Shown: one piece after another, positions 8,444-18,374 of the stretch
Numbering within the stretch: position 1 is the stretch's first letter
How the letters are laid out: each line of letters opens with the position of its first letter
Notes under the pieces: generated by a model
What the model was told of the DNA's origin: nothing
Databases searched by the model: none
What the model saw: the letters and a program-made list of their open reading frames with translations, nothing else
Translations under genes and position numbers: made by a program
NCBI RefSeq assembly: GCF_900101465.1
Contig: NZ_FMZM01000003.1
Location: forward strand, 372,001 to 436,000
Source: Nocardioides lianchengensis
Lineage (GTDB): Bacteria > Actinomycetota > Actinomycetes > Propionibacteriales > Nocardioidaceae
Direction: 5' to 3'
DNA length: 64,000 nucleotides

Positions 8444-9493
8444 CTAACGCACGGACTCCCGCACCCGACTGGCCTCGCGGACCGCGGCCGCGTTGCGGAC
8501 GCCGACCCGGGACCCGGCCAGCTTGGCGCGCACGTGCTCGTCGACGGTGACCGGCTCGTAGAGCGCCGGGTGCTCGTCGTCGATGCAGGAGGCGAGCGGT
8601 CCGACGACGGCGTCGGCGTTCCCGTCGTGGAAGAACGCGGCCGAGCGGCGCCGCTGGATGGTGCCGTCGACGACCGGCGGCTTGACCCGGTGCAGGGTGG
8701 AGAGCCAGCGCTCGTTGGTGAGCCGGGCGGTGAGGTCGCCGAGGTTGACCAGCAGCGCGCCGTCTTCGGGGCTGACGTCGTGCCACCGGCCCTCGCGCCC
8801 GAGCACTTGCAGCCCCTTCACCTGGTCGGCCCAGAGCACGGTGACGATGCCGTAGTCGGTGTGCTCCCCCATCCCCGTCAGGTCGCCGTCGAGGGTCACG
8901 TCGGTGCCCTCGGGCAGCGCGTAGTTGTTCATCCGCAGTACATCGATCGAGTGGTCGGCGAGCGCGTCGAAGAACCCGGCCGGCAGCCCCAGCGCGTCGG
9001 CGAAGACCTCGGTCAGGGTGACCGCCACGCGCGCGGCCTCCTCGAAGTACGCCGAGACCTGCGCCTCGAACCCGGCCACCTCGGGCCAGGTGTTGACCGC
9101 GTAGTGGCCGGCGATCGCGTCCGGGAGCCCGGGATAGTCGGCCACCGAGCGACCGACGTTGTAGGCCTCGAAGAAGTCGTTCATCCGGGTCGCCGACTCG
9201 ACGCCCAGACTGAGGCTCAGCGACTCCGACTTCGGCGGGGTGTAGCCCCGGTTCTCGGCCGGCGGCCGGACCCAGTCCCTCTTGGTGTCCAGGGGCTGCG
9301 CGAAGAACGCGTCCATGGCCGCCCCGAGGCCGCTCAGCACCTCGGTGGGGACGCCGTGGCCGTGGACCTGGATGAAGCCGACCTCGCGGCAGGCCGAGTC
9401 GACGGCTGCGGCCACGGCCGCCCGCTCGTCGGGGGTGCCGTCGGCGACGTAGGCCGTGAGGTCGACGGCGGGGACGGTGAACTCGATGCTCAT
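8444..9493 (-). CDS. Isopenicillin-N-synthase-like 2-oxoglutarate/Fe(II) dioxygenase
   Basis: A 349-residue non-haem iron oxygenase. The N-terminal DIOX_N region (IPN-synthase type, with GFIQVHGHGV) is followed by the double-stranded beta-helix. Iron ligands are His211, Asp213 (GEHTDYG) and His268 (STLHRV), and the co-substrate motif Arg-x-Ser is at 282-284 (RRRSAAFF). The substrate is unknown; relatives are often annotated in flavonoid, antibiotic or purine-type oxidations. No pathway partners adjoin it, so function stops at the chemistry. ATG start. Confidence 0.9.
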   Translation of the reverse strand: MSIEFTVPAVDLTAYVADGTPDERAAVAAAVDSACREVGFIQVHGHGVPTEVLSGLGAAMDAFFAQPLDTKRDWVRPPAENRGYTPPKSESLSLSLGVESATRMNDFFEAYNVGRSVADYPGLPDAIAGHYAVNTWPEVAGFEAQVSAYFEEAARVAVTLTEVFADALGLPAGFFDALADHSIDVLRMNNYALPEGTDVTLDGDLTGMGEHTDYGIVTVLWADQVKGLQVLGREGRWHDVSPEDGALLVNLGDLTARLTNERWLSTLHRVKPPVVDGTIQRRRSAAFFHDGNADAVVGPLASCIDDEHPALYEPVTVDEHVRAKLAGSRVGVRNAAAVREASRVRESVR

Positions 9494-9623
9494 GGGCGCT
9501 CCTGCGAGACGGTGAACGGGACGTGCCCGGAGGTGTCCGTATCCCGACCCGGAGGGTCGCGTCTCTCGTTGAACTCGGGCGGCCGCCAGCGTACGGCGAC
9601 CGCGTTTCGCCCGTGTGAACGCC

Positions 9624-9653
9624 GGCAGCCCGGTGCCGAAGCACCGGGCCGCC
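9624..9653 (-). terminator. Hairpin terminator after the secreted-protein gene
   Basis: A 13-bp stem with one A-C mismatch and a CGAA tetraloop, 21 bases downstream of the stop codon of the leftward secreted-protein gene. There is no U-tract, which is usual for high-GC actinobacterial terminators. Confidence 0.65.
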
Positions 9654-9673
9654 GGGTCGTGCTGAGGATCAGG

Positions 9674-10249
9674 TCAGCGGACCTTGATCTTGCCGATCTT
9701 CGCGTTCTCGCCCGGGTTCAGCGAGCAGCTCGCGTTGCTGATCAGCGCGTTGCCGTTCTGGTCCTGGGCACTGAACTTGAACTTCGTCGGCGCCTTGACG
9801 ACCTGCGTGCCGCGCTTGCGGAGCTTGAAGGCGGCGGTCTTCCCGGAGGCCTTGATGGTCATCGCGCCGCTGGCCGGGACGGCCTGGTTCTTGAAGGCGA
9901 CGTTCTTCAGGGCGACCTTGGTCTTGCCGACCGTGGCCTTGGCGCCCGCCGCGTTGCCGGACAGGCTGGTGATGCCGAACCCGCGCAGCGCGGTCGCGAG
10001 CTCCGGCGACAGCACGACCTTGAGCACGACCGTCTTGGCCGGAACCTTCTTGCCCTTCTTCACCTTCTTGGGGAGCGGCGCCTTGGTCGTCACCGTCACC
10101 ACCTGCGGACCGAAGCTGGTCTGGCAGGTGTAGTCAGCCTTGCCGGAGACGGCGGCCTGCGCCGACGGCGAGACAGCGACGAGGGCGGCGGAGCCGACGG
10201 CGAGAGCCGCGCCGAGCGCGGCGATCCTGGACGTGATCCGAGTGGTCAA
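9674..10249 (-). CDS. Secreted protein of unknown function, TTG start
   Basis: A 191-residue exported protein. The start is taken as TTG (10247-10249), because a perfect AGGAGG stands six bases before it, whereas an in-frame GTG 12 codons upstream has no such site. The N-terminus MTTRITSR, a hydrophobic core and AQA-AVSG form a clear Sec signal peptide. The mature part has two cysteines (YTCQTSFG and NASCSLNPG), one near each end, and a Lys/Thr/Val-rich beta-type composition. It resembles the general class of actinobacterial secreted proteins with a TPF/SFG-type opening, but I cannot assign a function. It ends in a hairpin terminator. Confidence 0.8.
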   Translation of the reverse strand: MTTRITSRIAALGAALAVGSAALVAVSPSAQAAVSGKADYTCQTSFGPQVVTVTTKAPLPKKVKKGKKVPAKTVVLKVVLSPELATALRGFGITSLSGNAAGAKATVGKTKVALKNVAFKNQAVPASGAMTIKASGKTAAFKLRKRGTQVVKAPTKFKFSAQDQNGNALISNASCSLNPGENAKIGKIKVR

Positions 10250-10300
10250 GATGTTCCTCCTGGTCGTGGCGCGCCCTCCCGGCACGCCGCTCCCCCGACC

Positions 10301-10314
10301 GTAACGCGCGTCAC
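10301..10314. promoter_or_regulatory. Near-palindrome upstream of the secreted-protein gene
   Basis: GTAAC-GCGC-GTCAC is a 14-bp near-perfect inverted repeat about 52 bases upstream of the TTG start of the secreted-protein gene and 20 bases from the stop of proB. It could be an operator; no regulator can be named. Confidence 0.35.
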
Positions 10315-10333
10315 AAAGTGCCCGACAGTGGGG

Positions 10334-11449
10334 TCAGAGCAGCACGAGGTCGTCGCGGTGCACGACCTCCCTCTCGTACGCCGCCCCGAGCTCGCGCTTG
10401 AGGTCCTGGCTGGACCGGCCCACCAGGCTCGGCACCTCGCTCGCGTCGAAGTTGACCAGCCCGCGGGCCACCGGGACGCCGTCCGGCCCGACCAGGTCGA
10501 CCGGGTCACCCGCGTGGAACTCGCCGGTGCACCCCGTGACCCCGGCCGCCAGGAGCGAGGCCCGGCGCTCCACCACGGCGCGCACGGCCCCGGGGTCGAG
10601 CTGCAGGGTCCCGTGCGGCTCGGTGGCGTGCGCCAGCCAGAGCAGCCGGGTGGGCCGACGCTTGCCGGTCGCGTGGAAGAGGGTTCCGACCGGCTCGCCG
10701 GCCACCGCGGGACCGGCCTGGTCGGCCGAGGTCAGGACGACGGGGATGCCGGCCCCGGTGGCGATCCGGGCGGCCTCGACCTTCGTCTCCATCCCCCCGG
10801 TGCCCACCCCGGCGGCCCCGGTCCTGCCGATGCTGACCGCGGCCAGGTCCTCGACCCCGTGCACGTCGGTGACCCGCGAGGCGCCCGGCGTCCGCGGGTC
10901 CGCGTCGTACAGGCCGTCGACGTCGGAGAGCAGGACCAGCAGGTCGGCGTGGACCAGGTGGGCGACCAGCGCGGCGAGCCGGTCGTTGTCGCCGAACCGG
11001 ATCTCGGTGGTGGCCACCGTGTCGTTCTCGTTGACGATCGGGAGCACGCCGAGCTCCAGCAGCTTGGCGAAGGTCTGGTAGGCGTTGCGATAGTGGGAGC
11101 GGCGGGTGACGTCGTCGACGGTCAGCAGCACCTGGCCGGCCGTCAGCTCGTGACGGCGCAGCTCCTCGGTGTAGCGGTGCACCAGCAGCCCCTGGCCCAC
11201 CGAGGCCGCGGCCTGCTGGGCGGGCAGTCCCTTCGGACGGCGCTTCAGCCCGAGCGGGGCGAGGCCGGCCGCGATCGCACCGGAGGAGACGAGCACGACC
11301 TCGGCCCCGCGGCTCCGGGCCGCGGCGAGGACGTCGACCAGCCGCTCGACCCGGGCGGGGTCGATGCCGCCGGCCGCCGTCGTCAGCGAGGAGGAGCCGA
11401 CCTTCACGACGATCCGTCGCGCGTCGAGCACCTCCCGGCGCAGGCTCAC
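10334..11449 (-). CDS. proB: Glutamate 5-kinase ProB
   Basis: A 371-residue enzyme phosphorylating glutamate in the first step of proline synthesis. The amino-acid-kinase domain opens with [10 protein letters not shown] (residues 14-23) and contains IVNENDT near 140 and the feedback-sensitive loop region. A PUA domain occupies roughly residues 280-360, as in E. coli ProB. The start is GTG, overlapping the obgE stop (GTGA), so it is the last gene of the rpmA/obgE block. proA is not adjacent in this window. Confidence 0.96.
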   Translation of the reverse strand: MSLRREVLDARRIVVKVGSSSLTTAAGGIDPARVERLVDVLAAARSRGAEVVLVSSGAIAAGLAPLGLKRRPKGLPAQQAAASVGQGLLVHRYTEELRRHELTAGQVLLTVDDVTRRSHYRNAYQTFAKLLELGVLPIVNENDTVATTEIRFGDNDRLAALVAHLVHADLLVLLSDVDGLYDADPRTPGASRVTDVHGVEDLAAVSIGRTGAAGVGTGGMETKVEAARIATGAGIPVVLTSADQAGPAVAGEPVGTLFHATGKRRPTRLLWLAHATEPHGTLQLDPGAVRAVVERRASLLAAGVTGCTGEFHAGDPVDLVGPDGVPVARGLVNFDASEVPSLVGRSSQDLKRELGAAYEREVVHRDDLVLL

Positions 11450-12996
11450 CCAGCCGTCCCGGGGTCGTCCTCGGCCCAGTCCGGGTCGTCGGCGGAGCCG
11501 ATCTCGTAGGACATCGGGCCGACGCCGGAGCTGCGGGCGCTCTTGTCGATGCGCCGGGCCACGTCGGCCCGGGTCTCGCCCTCGGCGCGCTCCCCCAGCG
11601 CCTCCTGGATCTCGCGACGGCGGCCGTGGGCGGGCCGCTTCTCGTCGAAGCGCTGGTCCTCGCCGCGCCGGCCGAGCATCTCCGCACCGGCCTCGATGCC
11701 GGGCTTGAAGTCGAAGACCACCGCGTTGTCGGGGTCGCCGATCAGGACCGTGTCACCCTCGACCGCACCCAGCTTGACCAGCCGGGTCTCGACCCCGAGC
11801 CGGTTGAGCCGGTCCGCGAGGAAGCCCACGGCCTCGTCGTTGCTGAAGTCGGTCTGGCGCACCCAGCGCTCGGGCTTGGTGCCGCGCACCCGCCAGCCGT
11901 CGCCGTCCTGGGTGACGGTGAAGTCGTCGCCGCCGTCGGCGCTCGGGGGACGCAGCACGATCCGGGTCGCCTCGACGACCTCCTGCTCGGCGCGGGCCCG
12001 GGCGACCAGCTCGGCCATCGCGAAGGTCAGCTCGCGGATGCCCTCGCCCGACGCGGCCGAGATCGGGAACACGCGGTAGCCGCGCTCGCGCAGGTCGTCG
12101 GCGGTCATCTCGGCGATGTCGCGACCGTCGGGTACGTCGATCTTGTTCAGCGCGACCAGCCGCTCGCGGCCCTCGAGCCCGCCGTACTGCGCGAGCTCGT
12201 GCTCCATGGCGTCGAGGTCGTCGGCGGGGTTGCGGCCCGGCTCGATGGTCGCGGTGTCCACGACGTGGAGCAGGGCGGCGCAGCGCTCGATGTGGCGCAG
12301 GAAGTCGTGGCCCAGGCCGCGGCCCTCGCTGGCCCCCTCGATGAGGCCCGGGACGTCGGCGACCGTGAACGTCGTGTCGCCGGCCTTCACCACGCCGAGG
12401 TTGGGGACCAGGGTGGTGAACGGGTAGTCGGCGATCTTGGGCCGGGCCCGCGAGATCGCGGCGATCAGGCTGGACTTGCCGGCGCTCGGGTAGCCGACCA
12501 GGCCGATGTCGGCGACCACCTTCAGCTCGAGGACGACCTCGATCTCGTCGCCGGGCTCGCCGAGCAGCGCGAAGCCGGGGGCCTTGCGCTTCGACGAGGC
12601 CAGCGCGGCGTTGCCGAGCCCGCCGCGACCGCCCTGGGCGATGACCATCTCGGTGCCGGGTCCGACCAGGTCGGCCAGCACCTCGCCGCCGCGGGTCTTG
12701 ACGACCGTGCCGTCCGGGACCGGCAGCACCAGGTCGGCACCGTGCCCGCCGTTGCGGTGGGCGCCGGCGCCGTGGCCGCCGTTCTCGGCGGAGCGCTTCT
12801 TGCTGTGGTGGTAGTCGATCAGCGTGGTGACGTCGGGATCGACCCGCAGCACCACCGACCCGCCCGGGCCACCGTTGCCGCCGTCAGGCCCCCCGAGCGG
12901 CTTGAACTTCTCACGGTGGACCGAGGCCACGCCGTGGCCGCCCCGACCGGCGCTGATGTGCAGCGTCACCTCGTCGACGAAGGTGGGGACGGCCAT
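11446..12996 (-). CDS. obgE: Ribosome-associated GTPase ObgE/CgtA
   Basis: A 516-residue Obg GTPase involved in 50S ribosome assembly and growth control. The glycine-rich Obg domain (residues 1-160, many GG turns), the G domain with GYPSAGKSS (168-176), DVPG (214-217) and NKID, and a C-terminal OCT domain (about 345-420) are all present. A further ~90-residue charged tail is typical of actinobacterial Obg. It follows rpmA, the conserved rplU-rpmA-obgE order, and runs into proB with a 4-base overlap. Confidence 0.97.
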   Translation of the reverse strand: MAVPTFVDEVTLHISAGRGGHGVASVHREKFKPLGGPDGGNGGPGGSVVLRVDPDVTTLIDYHHSKKRSAENGGHGAGAHRNGGHGADLVLPVPDGTVVKTRGGEVLADLVGPGTEMVIAQGGRGGLGNAALASSKRKAPGFALLGEPGDEIEVVLELKVVADIGLVGYPSAGKSSLIAAISRARPKIADYPFTTLVPNLGVVKAGDTTFTVADVPGLIEGASEGRGLGHDFLRHIERCAALLHVVDTATIEPGRNPADDLDAMEHELAQYGGLEGRERLVALNKIDVPDGRDIAEMTADDLRERGYRVFPISAASGEGIRELTFAMAELVARARAEQEVVEATRIVLRPPSADGGDDFTVTQDGDGWRVRGTKPERWVRQTDFSNDEAVGFLADRLNRLGVETRLVKLGAVEGDTVLIGDPDNAVVFDFKPGIEAGAEMLGRRGEDQRFDEKRPAHGRRREIQEALGERAEGETRADVARRIDKSARSSGVGPMSYEIGSADDPDWAEDDPGTAG

Positions 12997-13032
12997 GGTT
13001 GGTTCCTTGCTCTCAACTGCTCATGAAATGGA

Positions 13033-13063
13033 CGAAGGACGCCCCGGAACGGGACGCCCTTCG
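13033..13063 (-). terminator. Hairpin between rpmA and obgE
   Basis: A 14-bp stem with two A-C mismatches and a GAA loop, 28 bases after the rpmA stop. It probably lowers read-through from the ribosomal-protein transcript into obgE, rather than fully ending it, since no clear separate promoter for obgE was seen. Confidence 0.55.
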
Positions 13064-13090
13064 GTGCTGCAGGTGGGGGTGAGCGTCAGC

Positions 13091-13345
13091 TCACGCGCCC
13101 GGGACGATGTTGACGACCCGGCGCCCCCGACGGGTGCCGAACTCGACCGCACCGGCGGCCAGCGCGAACAGCGTGTCGTCGCCGCCACGGCCCACGTTGG
13201 CGCCCGGGTGGAAGTGGGTGCCCCGCTGGCGCACGATGATCTCGCCCGCGTTGACGAGCTGACCGCCGTACCGCTTCACGCCGAGGCGCTGCGAGTTGGA
13301 GTCGCGACCGTTCTTGGTGGACGCGGCGCCCTTCTTGTGTGCCAT
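13091..13345 (-). CDS. rpmA: 50S ribosomal protein L27
   Basis: An 84-residue L27 of standard length, beginning [16 protein letters not shown] and with the [22 protein letters not shown] core. The N-terminal tail reaches the peptidyl-transferase centre. It lacks the cleavable extension known from some Firmicutes. It lies 37 bases after rplU and is transcribed with it. Confidence 0.98.
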   Translation of the reverse strand: MAHKKGAASTKNGRDSNSQRLGVKRYGGQLVNAGEIIVRQRGTHFHPGANVGRGGDDTLFALAAGAVEFGTRRGRRVVNIVPGA

Positions 13346-13382
13346 GAGTTCAGTCCTTTTGGGTTGCTGCCCGAGCGGTCGC

Positions 13383-13691
13383 TCAGAGGGAGATGTCGGT
13401 GACCTTGACCTGGGTGTACTTCTGGCGGTGGCCCTGGCGCTTCTTGTAGCCGGTCTTGTTCTTGTACTTCTGGATGATGATCTTCGGGCCCTTGGTGGCG
13501 CCGAGGACCTCGACGGTCACCGAGGCCTTGTCGAGGGCCGACGCGTCGGAGGTGACGGTCTCGCCGTCGACGGCGAGGACGACGGGCAGCGTCAGCGTCT
13601 CGCCGACCCCGGTCGTCACCTTGTCGATCTCGATGACGTCGCCCACGGCAACCTTCTGCTGCTTGGCGCCAGCGCGCACGATCGCGTACAC
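13383..13691 (-). CDS. rplU: 50S ribosomal protein L21
   Basis: A 102-residue L21. The start is GTG at 13689-13691, with AAGGAG seven bases before it, giving [18 protein letters not shown]. The longer open frame upstream runs through the promoter and leader and is not coding. The C-terminal [14 protein letters not shown] motif is the conserved rRNA-binding segment. First gene of the rplU-rpmA unit. Confidence 0.97.
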   Translation of the reverse strand: MYAIVRAGAKQQKVAVGDVIEIDKVTTGVGETLTLPVVLAVDGETVTSDASALDKASVTVEVLGATKGPKIIIQKYKNKTGYKKRQGHRQKYTQVKVTDISL

Positions 13692-13854
13692 CGCGGTCTC
13701 CTTCGTCGAATCTCGTCTAGCTTCGGGTGGTTCGTTCAGCCTGCAGCATGCTCCGGGGCGCCGACCGTCCGCTTGGATCAGCGGTGGGCCACGCAGAGCG
13801 GCACGCATGAACGCACCGAGGGTCAATAGTACGGATGGGGACCGGCCACAGCAA
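13692..13854 (-). promoter_or_regulatory. rplU promoter and ~125-base leader
   Basis: On the minus strand a good sigma-70-type promoter is visible: -35 TTGCTG (13849-13854), 17-base spacer, -10 TACTAT (13826-13831). Transcription would begin near 13819, leaving a 5' leader of about 128 bases before the rplU GTG. The leader contains a small CCGCT...AGCGG hairpin and may carry autoregulation, as known for L21 leaders in other bacteria. The -35 box is only 27 bases from the rne stop. Confidence 0.6.
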
Positions 13855-13877
13855 TTCGGCGGCCGGCCCCGCACCGG

Positions 13878-16800
13878 CTACCGCTTGCGGGTGCCCTTCT
13901 TCTTCACGGGCACGTGCTCGATCACCGGGGTGTCCTCGCCGTCCTCGGCCTCGGACTCCCCGGTCCCAGGCTCGATCGCCGCCTGCTCGTCGACGGGCGG
14001 GCCCGCCGGCCGGTTGGCCGCGCGCCCACGGGTCCGGGTGACGACCTTGGGGGGCTCGGGCGCCGTCGCCGGGGCGGCGGGCTCGGCCTGCTTCTCGGGC
14101 TCGGGCACCGGCGCCGTCTCGACGACGATCGGCTCCACCGGCGCGGTCGCCGCCTCGGGCTGGCCGGCGGGGCGGTTGGCGCTGCGCCGGCGCGTCCGGG
14201 TGACGACCTTCGGGGCCTCGGGCTCGGCCGGGGTCTCCGCGACCGCCTCCAGGACCGGCTCAGCGACCTGCTCGGGGGTGGCCTCGACCGGCTCGGGCGT
14301 CGGCTCGGCCTCGACCGCCTCGGGGGCGGACTCGGTCCGACCACCGCCGCGACCGCCACGACGGCTCCGGGTCCGGGTGACGACCTTCGGGGCCTCGGGC
14401 TCGGCCGGGGGCTCCACGACCGGCTCCACGACCGGCTCAGCGACCTGCTCGGGGGTGGCCTCCACCGGCTCGGGCGTCGGCTCGGCCTCGACCGCCTCGG
14501 GGGCGGACTCGGTCCGACCACCGCCGCGACCGCCACGACGGCCCCGGGTCCGAGTCACGACCTGGGGGGCCTCGGGCTCGGGCGCAGCCTCCACGGCCGC
14601 GTCGGCGACAGGCTCGACGGCGGGCTCGACGGCGGAGTCCTCCGCGGCCGCGGCGTCCTGACGGGCCATCGCGGCCACGTCGGCCGGCGTCGGGGGCTTG
14701 GGCGGCTGCGGGGCGGGAGCAGCGGAGCCCTCGTCACCACCGCGACCACGTCCGCGCCGGCGACCACCACGGCCACCGCCTGCGGAGCCGGCGCCCGAGC
14801 CGGAGCCACCGTCGTCGCCGCGGCCGCCGGACTCGACCGGGTGGTCGTGCACGACGACGCCCCGGCCGTGGCAGTGCTCGCAGTTCTCGCCGAACGCCTC
14901 CAGGAGGCCGGTGCCGATCCGCTTGCGGGTCATCTGCACGAGGCCCAGCGAGGTGACCTCGGCGACCTGGTGACGGGTCCGGTCGCGGCCCAGGCACTCG
15001 ACCAGGCGGCGCAGCACCAGGTCGCGGTTGGACTCCAGGACCATGTCGATGAAGTCGACGACGATGATGCCGCCGATGTCGCGCAGCCGGAGCTGGCGCA
15101 CGACCTCCTCGGCGGCCTCGAGGTTGTTCTTGGTCACCGTCTCCTCGAGGTTGCCCCCGGAGCCGGTGAACTTGCCGGTGTTGACGTCGACGACCGTCAT
15201 GGCCTCGGTGCGGTCGATGACCAGCGAGCCGCCGGAGGGCAGCCAGACCTTGCGGTCCAGCGCCTTGGCGATCTGCTCGTCGATCCGGTGAACCGCGAAC
15301 ACGTCCTTGCCGTTCTCGCCCGGCGTGAACCGCTCCAGGCGGTCCTGCAGGTCGGGGGCGACGTGGGCGACGTAGCCGCTCACGGTCTCCCAGGCGTCGT
15401 CGCCCTCGATGACCAGCTTGCCGAAGTCCTCGGTGAACAGGTCGCGGACGACCTTGAGCGTCAGGTCGGGCTCGCCGTACAGGAGCTGGGGCGCGCCGCC
15501 CTTGGCCTTCTTCTCGATGTCCTCCCAGCGGGCCTTGAGGACCTCGACGTCGCGGGTGAGCTCCTCCTCGGAGGCACCCTCGGCCGCGGTGCGCACGATG
15601 ACGCCCGCGCTGTCCGGGACGATCTCCTTCAGGAGGGTCTTCAGCCGGGTCCGCTCGGTGTCGGGCAGCTTGCGCGAGATGCCGCTGGTGGTGCCGTCGG
15701 GCACGTAGACCAGGAAGCGGCCGGCCAGGCTGACCTGGCTCGTGAGCCGGGCCCCCTTGTGGCCGATCGGGTCCTTGCTGACCTGCACCAGGACCGACTG
15801 GCCCGAGGAGAGGACCGACTCGATCTTGCGCGGCTGGCCGTCCTTGTGGCCGAGGGCCGACCAGTTGACCTCGCCGGCGTAGAGGACCGCGTTGCGGCCC
15901 TTGCCGATGTCGATGAAGGCCGCCTCCATGGAGGGCAGCACGTTCTGCACGCGGCCGAGGTAGACGTTGCCGATCAGCGAGGTCTGCGACTCGCGAGCGA
16001 CGTAGTGCTCGACGAGGACCTTGTCCTCGAGGACGCCGATCTGGGTCAGCTCGTCGCGCTGGCGGATCACCATGACCCGGTCGACCGCCTCGCGGCGGGC
16101 CAGGAACTCGGCCTCGCTGACGATCGGCGCCCGGCGCCGGCCGGCCTCACGGCCCTCCCGGCGACGCTGCTTCTTGGCCTCCAGGCGGGTCGAGCCCTGG
16201 AGGGAGGTGATCTCGTCCTCGGCGTTGCGGGTACGGCGAACCCGGGTCACGGTGTTCTCGGGGTCGTCACCGCCCTCGCCGCTGTCGTCGCCCTGCCGGC
16301 GACGGCGGCGACGCCGACGCGAGCTGCCCTCCCCGGAGGACTCCTCCTGCTCGTCGGCCGGACCGGATCCGCTGTCGTCCCCGGACTCCTCGGAGGGGTC
16401 GGCGGCCTTGTCGCTGGCCTTGTCCTCGCCACCGGAGTCGCCGCTCTTGCGGCGGCGGCGGCCGCCACGACGGCGCCGGCGACGGCCGCCACCGGAGCCC
16501 TCGCCCTGCTCGTCGTCGCTGTCGTCGTCGCTGTCGTCGTCACCGTCGTCGGCGTCCGTCTCGGCGTCCGTCTCGGCGGCCTGCTCGTCGTCCTGCTCGT
16601 CGGGGTCCGCCGGCGTCTCCGTGGCGGGCTGCTCCTCGGAGAGGAGGTCGTCGAAGGTCACCTCGTCCGTGGACGCGGCGGCCACCTCGGCCGCGGCCTC
16701 CTCGGTCTCCTCCTCGGGGGCGGGCTCCGGCGCGGGAGCGGCAGCCTTCTTGGCGGCCGTCTTGCGGGTACGGCGGGTCCGGGTCGTCGTGACCACCGGC

Positions 16801-17300
16801 GCCTGGAACAGCGGGGCCACGCCGGGGGCGACGGGAGCGTCCGAGGCGGCCTCGGGCGCGGGCTCGACCACCGGCGTCGCCTCGACCACGGGGTCCGGCT
16901 CGGCCTCGGCGGCCGGCGCGGCCGCGGTCTTCTTGGCCGCGCGCTTGGCCGGGGCCTTCTTCGCGGCGGCCTTGCGGGCGGTCTTCTTGGCCGGCGCGGC
17001 GGGTGCCTCGTCCGGCGCCGGCGCGTCGGTGGCCGCCTCGGGAGCGGCCTCGACCGGAGCGGGCTCGACCGGGACGTCGAGCGGGAGCTCGGCCGGGGCG
17101 TCGGCAGGGGCGGCCGCGGTCTTCTTCGCGGCCCGCTTGGCCGGGGCCTTCTTGGCGGCGGCCTTCTTGGCGGGCGCCTTCTTCGCCGCGGCCTTCTTGG
17201 CGGGCGCCTTCTTGGCCGCGACCTTCTTGGCGGGCGCCTCGGCCTGGGTCTCGGCCGGCGTCTCGGCCGCGGACTCGGTGGGGGTGATGTCGTCGGGCAT
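13878..17300 (-). CDS. rne: RNase E/G family endoribonuclease with long disordered arms
   Basis: A 1140-residue ribonuclease for mRNA decay and rRNA processing. Residues 1-70 and 100-135 are histone-H1-like [12 protein letters not shown] repeats. An acidic/Arg-rich disordered stretch runs to about 390. The catalytic core follows: S1 domain near 440 ([11 protein letters not shown]), RNase H-like and DNase-like parts with the metal-binding aspartates in [10 protein letters not shown] (about 707) and VVDFIDM (about 750), and the Zn-link CEHCHGRG near 807. The C-terminal arm has four VVTRTR arginine motifs, two of them in perfectly spaced 59-residue repeats. As in other actinobacteria, disordered arms flank the core on both sides. 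It precedes rplU, the conserved order. Confidence 0.95.
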   Translation of the reverse strand: MPDDITPTESAAETPAETQAEAPAKKVAAKKAPAKKAAAKKAPAKKAAAKKAPAKRAAKKTAAAPADAPAELPLDVPVEPAPVEAAPEAATDAPAPDEAPAAPAKKTARKAAAKKAPAKRAAKKTAAAPAAEAEPDPVVEATPVVEPAPEAASDAPVAPGVAPLFQAPVVTTTRTRRTRKTAAKKAAAPAPEPAPEEETEEAAAEVAAASTDEVTFDDLLSEEQPATETPADPDEQDDEQAAETDAETDADDGDDDSDDDSDDEQGEGSGGGRRRRRRGGRRRRKSGDSGGEDKASDKAADPSEESGDDSGSGPADEQEESSGEGSSRRRRRRRRQGDDSGEGGDDPENTVTRVRRTRNAEDEITSLQGSTRLEAKKQRRREGREAGRRRAPIVSEAEFLARREAVDRVMVIRQRDELTQIGVLEDKVLVEHYVARESQTSLIGNVYLGRVQNVLPSMEAAFIDIGKGRNAVLYAGEVNWSALGHKDGQPRKIESVLSSGQSVLVQVSKDPIGHKGARLTSQVSLAGRFLVYVPDGTTSGISRKLPDTERTRLKTLLKEIVPDSAGVIVRTAAEGASEEELTRDVEVLKARWEDIEKKAKGGAPQLLYGEPDLTLKVVRDLFTEDFGKLVIEGDDAWETVSGYVAHVAPDLQDRLERFTPGENGKDVFAVHRIDEQIAKALDRKVWLPSGGSLVIDRTEAMTVVDVNTGKFTGSGGNLEETVTKNNLEAAEEVVRQLRLRDIGGIIVVDFIDMVLESNRDLVLRRLVECLGRDRTRHQVAEVTSLGLVQMTRKRIGTGLLEAFGENCEHCHGRGVVVHDHPVESGGRGDDGGSGSGAGSAGGGRGGRRRGRGRGGDEGSAAPAPQPPKPPTPADVAAMARQDAAAAEDSAVEPAVEPVADAAVEAAPEPEAPQVVTRTRGRRGGRGGGRTESAPEAVEAEPTPEPVEATPEQVAEPVVEPVVEPPAEPEAPKVVTRTRSRRGGRGGGRTESAPEAVEAEPTPEPVEATPEQVAEPVLEAVAETPAEPEAPKVVTRTRRRSANRPAGQPEAATAPVEPIVVETAPVPEPEKQAEPAAPATAPEPPKVVTRTRGRAANRPAGPPVDEQAAIEPGTGESEAEDGEDTPVIEHVPVKKKGTRKR
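14208..14561 (-). repeat. Two tandem 177-bp repeats inside rne
   Basis: The C-terminal arm of the RNase holds two consecutive 59-codon units (14385-14561 and 14208-14384), each starting VVTRTR and continuing [20 protein letters not shown]; the units are almost identical at the protein level. Degenerate further copies of VVTRTR follow at about 14207 and 14045. The high identity points to recent duplication and possible length variation between strains. Confidence 0.85.
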
Positions 17301-17651
17301 GTGCTGCTCCTCGGGCCCGTCCCGGGACGGGGCGGGTGTCGTGCACCGCGACCCGCGAGCTCAGGGCCGTCGGCGCAAAGCCTGGCGGTGGCGGCGACCC
17401 CCTCCGCGTGTGCGCCGCCGGGAGCCGATACGTCACCTGCCGCGGTCGCTGGGCCCCGTCCCCTGTCCGGGACGGTGTGGCCGACCCGCTGTCACCGAGC
17501 CTGCCGAGCCGCGTCGCGGTCTGGCGACGACCTGCACCCGCCGTGCCGCCCCTTCTCTGGGACCGGCGAGAACGTCGTCGGATCGGTTCCGGCGGAGGCT
17601 TCCGCGCGTCATCGACCGTGGCGAGTATCGCACACGGGTCGTGAATGTCCG
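17301..17651 (-). other. 351-base gene-free leader upstream of rne
   Basis: No credible gene lies here. It holds a perfect 16-bp palindrome CCCGTCCCGGGACGGG (17316-17331) directly before the rne start region and another CCGTCCC/GGGACGG hairpin (17456-17475). Both carry the same arm sequence, so alternative pairing between them is possible. This is consistent with a structured 5' UTR; RNase E autoregulation through its leader is known in E. coli, but its application here is inference. I could not pick a convincing promoter. Confidence 0.5.
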
Positions 17652-18365
17652 CTAACTCGACCCGCCGAGCGGGTCGCCGACCGTGCCGTCCGCCCCGAGC
17701 GGACCCTGCGCGACCCGGGTCAGCAGCGGGGCCTGCCCGGCCTCCAGCCCGGCCACGGACCGGAGCCCGGTCAGCACGTCGTCGGGTCGGACCGAGGGGA
17801 CCCCGTGCCGCAGCACCAGGTCGAGCCGGGCACCGCCGTCCCGCGGGCCGGCCGTCAGGCTGACCACCGCGCCCCGACAGTCGAACTCGCGCAGTCCCTT
17901 CTTGGTCATCCGCTCGACGCTCACCGACTCCTCGGCCAGGAACGCCTCGACCGCCGCCGCAGCGGCCTCGGGGTCGGCCGCGACATCGAGGGTCCAGTTG
18001 CTGGCCTCCAGCAGGTCGCTCAGCGACCCGCCCGGGGACTCGGCGATCGCGACCACGTCCAGCCCGTCCGGGAGCGCCTCCTCGAGGGCGACCCGGACCT
18101 CGACGAGGTCGACGACCTGGGCAAGCCCGATCTCGAGGTACTCCGCCTCGCTCGCCGACCCGGTCGGCGCGGCGCCGGCGTACGAGATCCGCGGGTGGGG
18201 GTTGAAGCCCGACGAGTAGGCCATCGGCAGCCGGGCCCGGAAGACCGCCCGCTCGAAGGCCCGGCTGAAGTCACGGTGGCTGGTGAACCGGAGACGGCCG
18301 CGCTTGGCGTACCGGATCCGGAGTCGCTGGACCGGTGGGGCCTGCTGCTCGGGTTGCTGACGCAC
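17652..18365 (-). CDS. TIGR03936-family radical-SAM-associated protein (DUF2344)
   Basis: A 237-residue protein with the family's opening RLRIRYAKRGRLRFTSHRDFSRAFERA and the SSGFNPHPRISYA motif. In many bacteria it is adjacent or fused to the TIGR03960 B12-binding radical SAM protein and lies before rne, and the pair is thought to act together on an unknown substrate. Here the partner lies at 21610-23580 with three genes in between. The start is GTG; a TAGCCT element (18372-18377 on the complement) is placed so that transcription could begin at the GTG itself. Confidence 0.88.
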   Translation of the reverse strand: MRQQPEQQAPPVQRLRIRYAKRGRLRFTSHRDFSRAFERAVFRARLPMAYSSGFNPHPRISYAGAAPTGSASEAEYLEIGLAQVVDLVEVRVALEEALPDGLDVVAIAESPGGSLSDLLEASNWTLDVAADPEAAAAAVEAFLAEESVSVERMTKKGLREFDCRGAVVSLTAGPRDGGARLDLVLRHGVPSVRPDDVLTGLRSVAGLEAGQAPLLTRVAQGPLGADGTVGDPLGGSS

Positions 18366-18374
18366 CGGCCAAGG

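Noticed and set aside
14208..14561. A CRISPR array, because of regularly spaced repeats
   Set aside because: Units are 177 bp, in frame, and encode a disordered protein arm; no short repeats with unique spacers and no cas genes.
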